The position numbers were made by a program, and so were the translations under genes. From Marisa cornuarietis (lineage: Eukaryota; Mollusca; Gastropoda; Architaenioglossa; Ampullariidae), in the NCBI GenBank assembly GCA_004794655.1, contig SMMW01000592.1, forward strand, positions 496,001 through 560,000: DNA of 64,000 nt, given 5' to 3'. Positions 61,346 to 64,000 of this stretch are shown here, one piece after another. A model generated the notes under the pieces. The model saw only the letters and a program-made list of their open reading frames with translations. It had not been told where the DNA came from and did not search any database. Within the stretch, counting starts at the first letter, position 1. Each line of letters begins with the position of its first letter.

Positions 61346-62094
61346 GGAGGACGCGGCATGTTTAGCTTGCGCATTTCTTTGTAGGAATATTTTGTCCTCT
61401 TTCTTTACTTGCCTCCTTCAACGGTACTCAAACGCACGATTGCCGATATAAAAGTGTTTTCTTCCCCTTCTTTCTTGTCTACAGAGAGGTAGATTCAAAA
61501 GCTCCTGTGGATTCTAATCTGCACTCGTTTTTTTTTAATTCGTGGCAAGGGCGTCGGGACATTGGATTAGCTACATCGTGTCAGTAGTTCCCCCCCTCCC
61601 CCCAGAAATTCTCATATGTGGAGTTAAGATTTCTACTACACGTTAGACCGTTAGAAAGTTAACTTCTTTTTGTCAGCATGATGGTGCAAGAATTCCACCC
61701 TAGCTTTCGAAGCAGACGAAGACAGCGACGGAAGTCGTGCGTTTTACTGCTGTTCCTCGATGCCGGGGAATGGATATTAAAAATGGTGGACCCGTTGATG
61801 GGGAGAGGCAGGACCAAAGTGCAGTGGCCTCCGAGCCCAATGAAGCGCTGTGTATGTGTGGAAAAAGACAACACGTAGTTACAGTAGAGTTTATTAAACA
61901 CGTTCGTGATCCGTATGCTGTATTATCCTACTTGCATTCATTCGTGAAAGCACGTAATAGCAATACTCTTTGTTGAAGTCTCCAAGGATTTCGTGAATCG
62001 AACTTTAGTCGAGGTTTGAGAAGTGACGGGCGCAGGGCATAGAAGGCATAGGGCGCAACACAAAACATCTCACAGATATCGTTTGGTGGGTGTC

Positions 62095-62180
62095 AGTTGC
62101 AATATAATAATAATAATGACGACTTGTATAGGGCATTTCTCCACACACAATAGAGCTCAGTGCGCTTTAACTTGATGCGC
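62095..62180 (-). repeat. LINE/SINE 3' tail, inverted
   Basis: On the minus strand: AAAGCGCACTGAGCTCTATT, GTGTGGAGAAATGCCCTATA and CAAGTCGTCATTATTATTAT. It is the same tail type as at 56345-56425. Confidence 0.65.
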
Positions 62181-64000
62181 TGAAGCGGACAATATTTGTC
62201 AATTTTGTTCAAAGTCTGCACAATGCGTTAGTTATATTTAGAAAATGTATGAAGGTATATTGTAGCTGTCCTCCAGCTGCGACTGCCACAAGTTAACACC
62301 ACTAGCACGGATAGAATTTGGGAATTTTTTTTCTCATCTTCTTTTGTCTTCCTTTTTTTGGGAGGGGGGCGGGGGTAGCGGGTTAATTGTTTTAACGACG
62401 TGGCAAATTACTTTATTCTGAAGCGGCTTAGGTGTAGTGTCAGGACGTAAGTTTCTCTAGCGCTAACCACAGTCTTATCCGAGATCTTTCCATTTGAGAA
62501 AAGATTTATTTTTTTTCTATGATCTTTTGCCGTAGAGCATGTCCTCGCTTGTCGACAGCACGCAGGCTCATGCACACTTACACGAATTTCAAATGAACAC
62601 GCACAGAAGGGAGAAAAAAGGTGCAGACATAGGAAGGTGTGTCAGGCGACTATCACACCACACGTCTGTACCCAAACCCAACCTACACTCAAAGCCCATC
62701 TTTTGACTTTTCTCGGGGGATAGCTTGAAGCATTTGCCTTGCAGAGTCTTCGCCATAAAACAGTCAGACTGGAGAGAGGTTGTGCAAACTGCCACTCTTT
62801 ATCACACGTGTGTCGTCGTTGGAGAGGGCGCAAGGAGGTTGTTCACTCGGTAGTATGCCTTCTTGGCACTAAGAATAGACGTGCTCGTGGTTAGAATGTT
62901 TAAAAGTAGAATTGGAGGAAGTGAGTGGGCGAACGGCGGTGCAACCTTTGACCCGTCGGGGAGACTGCTGCTTTGTTTTACAAATGCTGCGGTTACGACC
63001 GTAGGCAACATGCGACCGACCTACCGGCACATCGAGAGAATCAAAGCGCTGGATGATATATGCGGTTCAGGTCGACAAATAAATAGCGCCGTCCTAAGAT
63101 TGGCCCCTTTGTGACCGTGGGAGGTTATCGGTTGATAGACAACATCCACAGGAACTGTTCGCGTGCGGGCGTGTGTGTGTGTGTGTGAGGGAGAGTGAGT
63201 GAGTAGTGTGTATATGCATGTGTGCATGCGCAATTGCATATTTGTACTACTAATCCCTCAAGCGACATCTTTCCCTTCCCGCTTGTCAAGTTTTGTGGCC
63301 GCCGCCCCCCCCCTCCCACTTTATTGAGTTTACTGCTTGTACTTTATCATCTGCGTCGTATTTGTGTCATTTCCAATTTCCCAGTATGAGAAATGACTGT
63401 GCGGGACTTTTTCTCGCGAAAAGAGTGTCAGAGAAGTGGCTTGCCATACAGGTATTTTGTTTACGCTTTTATTCTGCAACCGCTTTGTGTGACAAGTGGG
63501 TGGTGGGTAGGGGTACGAGCCGGTGTCCCCCTTCCCTTCTCCCACAGAATATGTTCACTCACTGCACAGAGTCGCGACATACGCCAGTCCGTAGTAGATC
63601 AGTTAGACTCCCTGTTGATACGATACAGATAATAACACCTTTAGCCCAAATATAACACATAGGCACTGTGCAGTATGGTGGCAGCGTGTATGTCTGGTTT
63701 TCAGCAGTGTCACCCTTCCTCCCCAAAGCGTGTGCAGACTGGAATGCAAGTAAGTGTATACCCGCTTTGCGATACTCTCTCCCTACAGCCTTGTACAGCC
63801 GATTACATGTGGCCAGGCTAGACTCGCAAAGTTTCTTTTTATGAGCGACATTATGACCGTGGTGTTCTGGGGAACTCTGGGACCGTGTTTGTTGTGAACG
63901 TTGGGTGCACCTCTCAGAAGTACTTGACCGCAGAAACTGGGAGCCCTAACGAGAGCAAAGCAGTCTTCCAGCTGGTGACCTGACCCCGCCGTGACCCAGC

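Larger units (their letters stand above)
53932..64000. other. CLASP intron 1 (coding), no further exon seen
   Basis: No downstream TOG-domain exon was found in any frame. The interval holds a SINE-like element (55250-55520), two inverted retroelement tails, a CpG-richer stretch (59100-61060) and a MITE (61086-61345). Between 63100 and 63250 there are GT-rich runs. Open frames here (for example 59146-59550, 60430-60696 and 63293-63655) match no domain I know. Confidence 0.6.

Noticed and set aside
63675..63752. Possible alternative CLASP first exon (ATG followed by a GTAAGTG donor)
   Set aside because: The short peptide has no similarity to known CLASP N-termini, and one ATG plus one GT site is weak evidence.

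Overview
This window is eukaryotic nuclear DNA, AT-rich and intron-dense. It holds four protein-coding loci among many decayed transposable elements. The repeat mix (LINE 3' ends of several clades, tRNA-type SINEs, MITEs, long microsatellites), the intron sizes and the invertebrate-like gene sequences suggest a lophotrochozoan, most likely a gastropod mollusc. That assignment is inference. No operons, rRNA, functional tRNA, CRISPR array or prokaryotic features were seen.

Layout. Positions 1-4200 are a graveyard of non-LTR retrotransposons, including two direct copies of one LINE C-terminus and a larger LINE (reverse transcriptase to RNase H) meeting an inverted RNase H fragment tail to tail. 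Positions 4708-9096 (+) hold CCDC12, a spliceosome subunit, in 5 coding exons (164 aa). Positions 9300-13600 are intergenic, with LINE 3' ends and a MITE. Positions 13650-24050 (+) hold PA2G4/EBP1 in 13 coding exons (389 aa). Positions 24051-27108 have no recognised gene. Positions 27109-44670 (-) hold a secreted animal heme peroxidase, which I rebuilt as 11 exons in one consistent frame (602 aa). Its introns carry a 2.7-kb LINE, other LINE, SINE and MITE copies, and three long trinucleotide repeats. Positions 44671-53680 are intergenic with LINE remnants and a MITE. At 53755-53931 (+) is the first coding exon of CLASP, a microtubule plus-end protein; the rest of the window appears to be its first coding intron.

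The four genes are unrelated in function (splicing, growth and ribosome-associated regulation, extracellular oxidation, microtubule dynamics). No cooperation between them is implied.

The most notable observations are these. (1) The peroxidase keeps its catalytic histidine, arginine and asparagine but has lost both acidic residues that tie heme covalently in mammalian peroxidases. (2) The same gene has duplicated 3' splice-site modules at two exons. (3) A MITE family with a telomere-like TAACCC core sits near the starts of CCDC12 and PA2G4. (4) A second MITE family with GGGGCCAGTTGCACAACA ends is present three times. I found no clearly new multi-gene system. Exon boundaries come from reading GT/AG sites and phase by eye, without transcripts.
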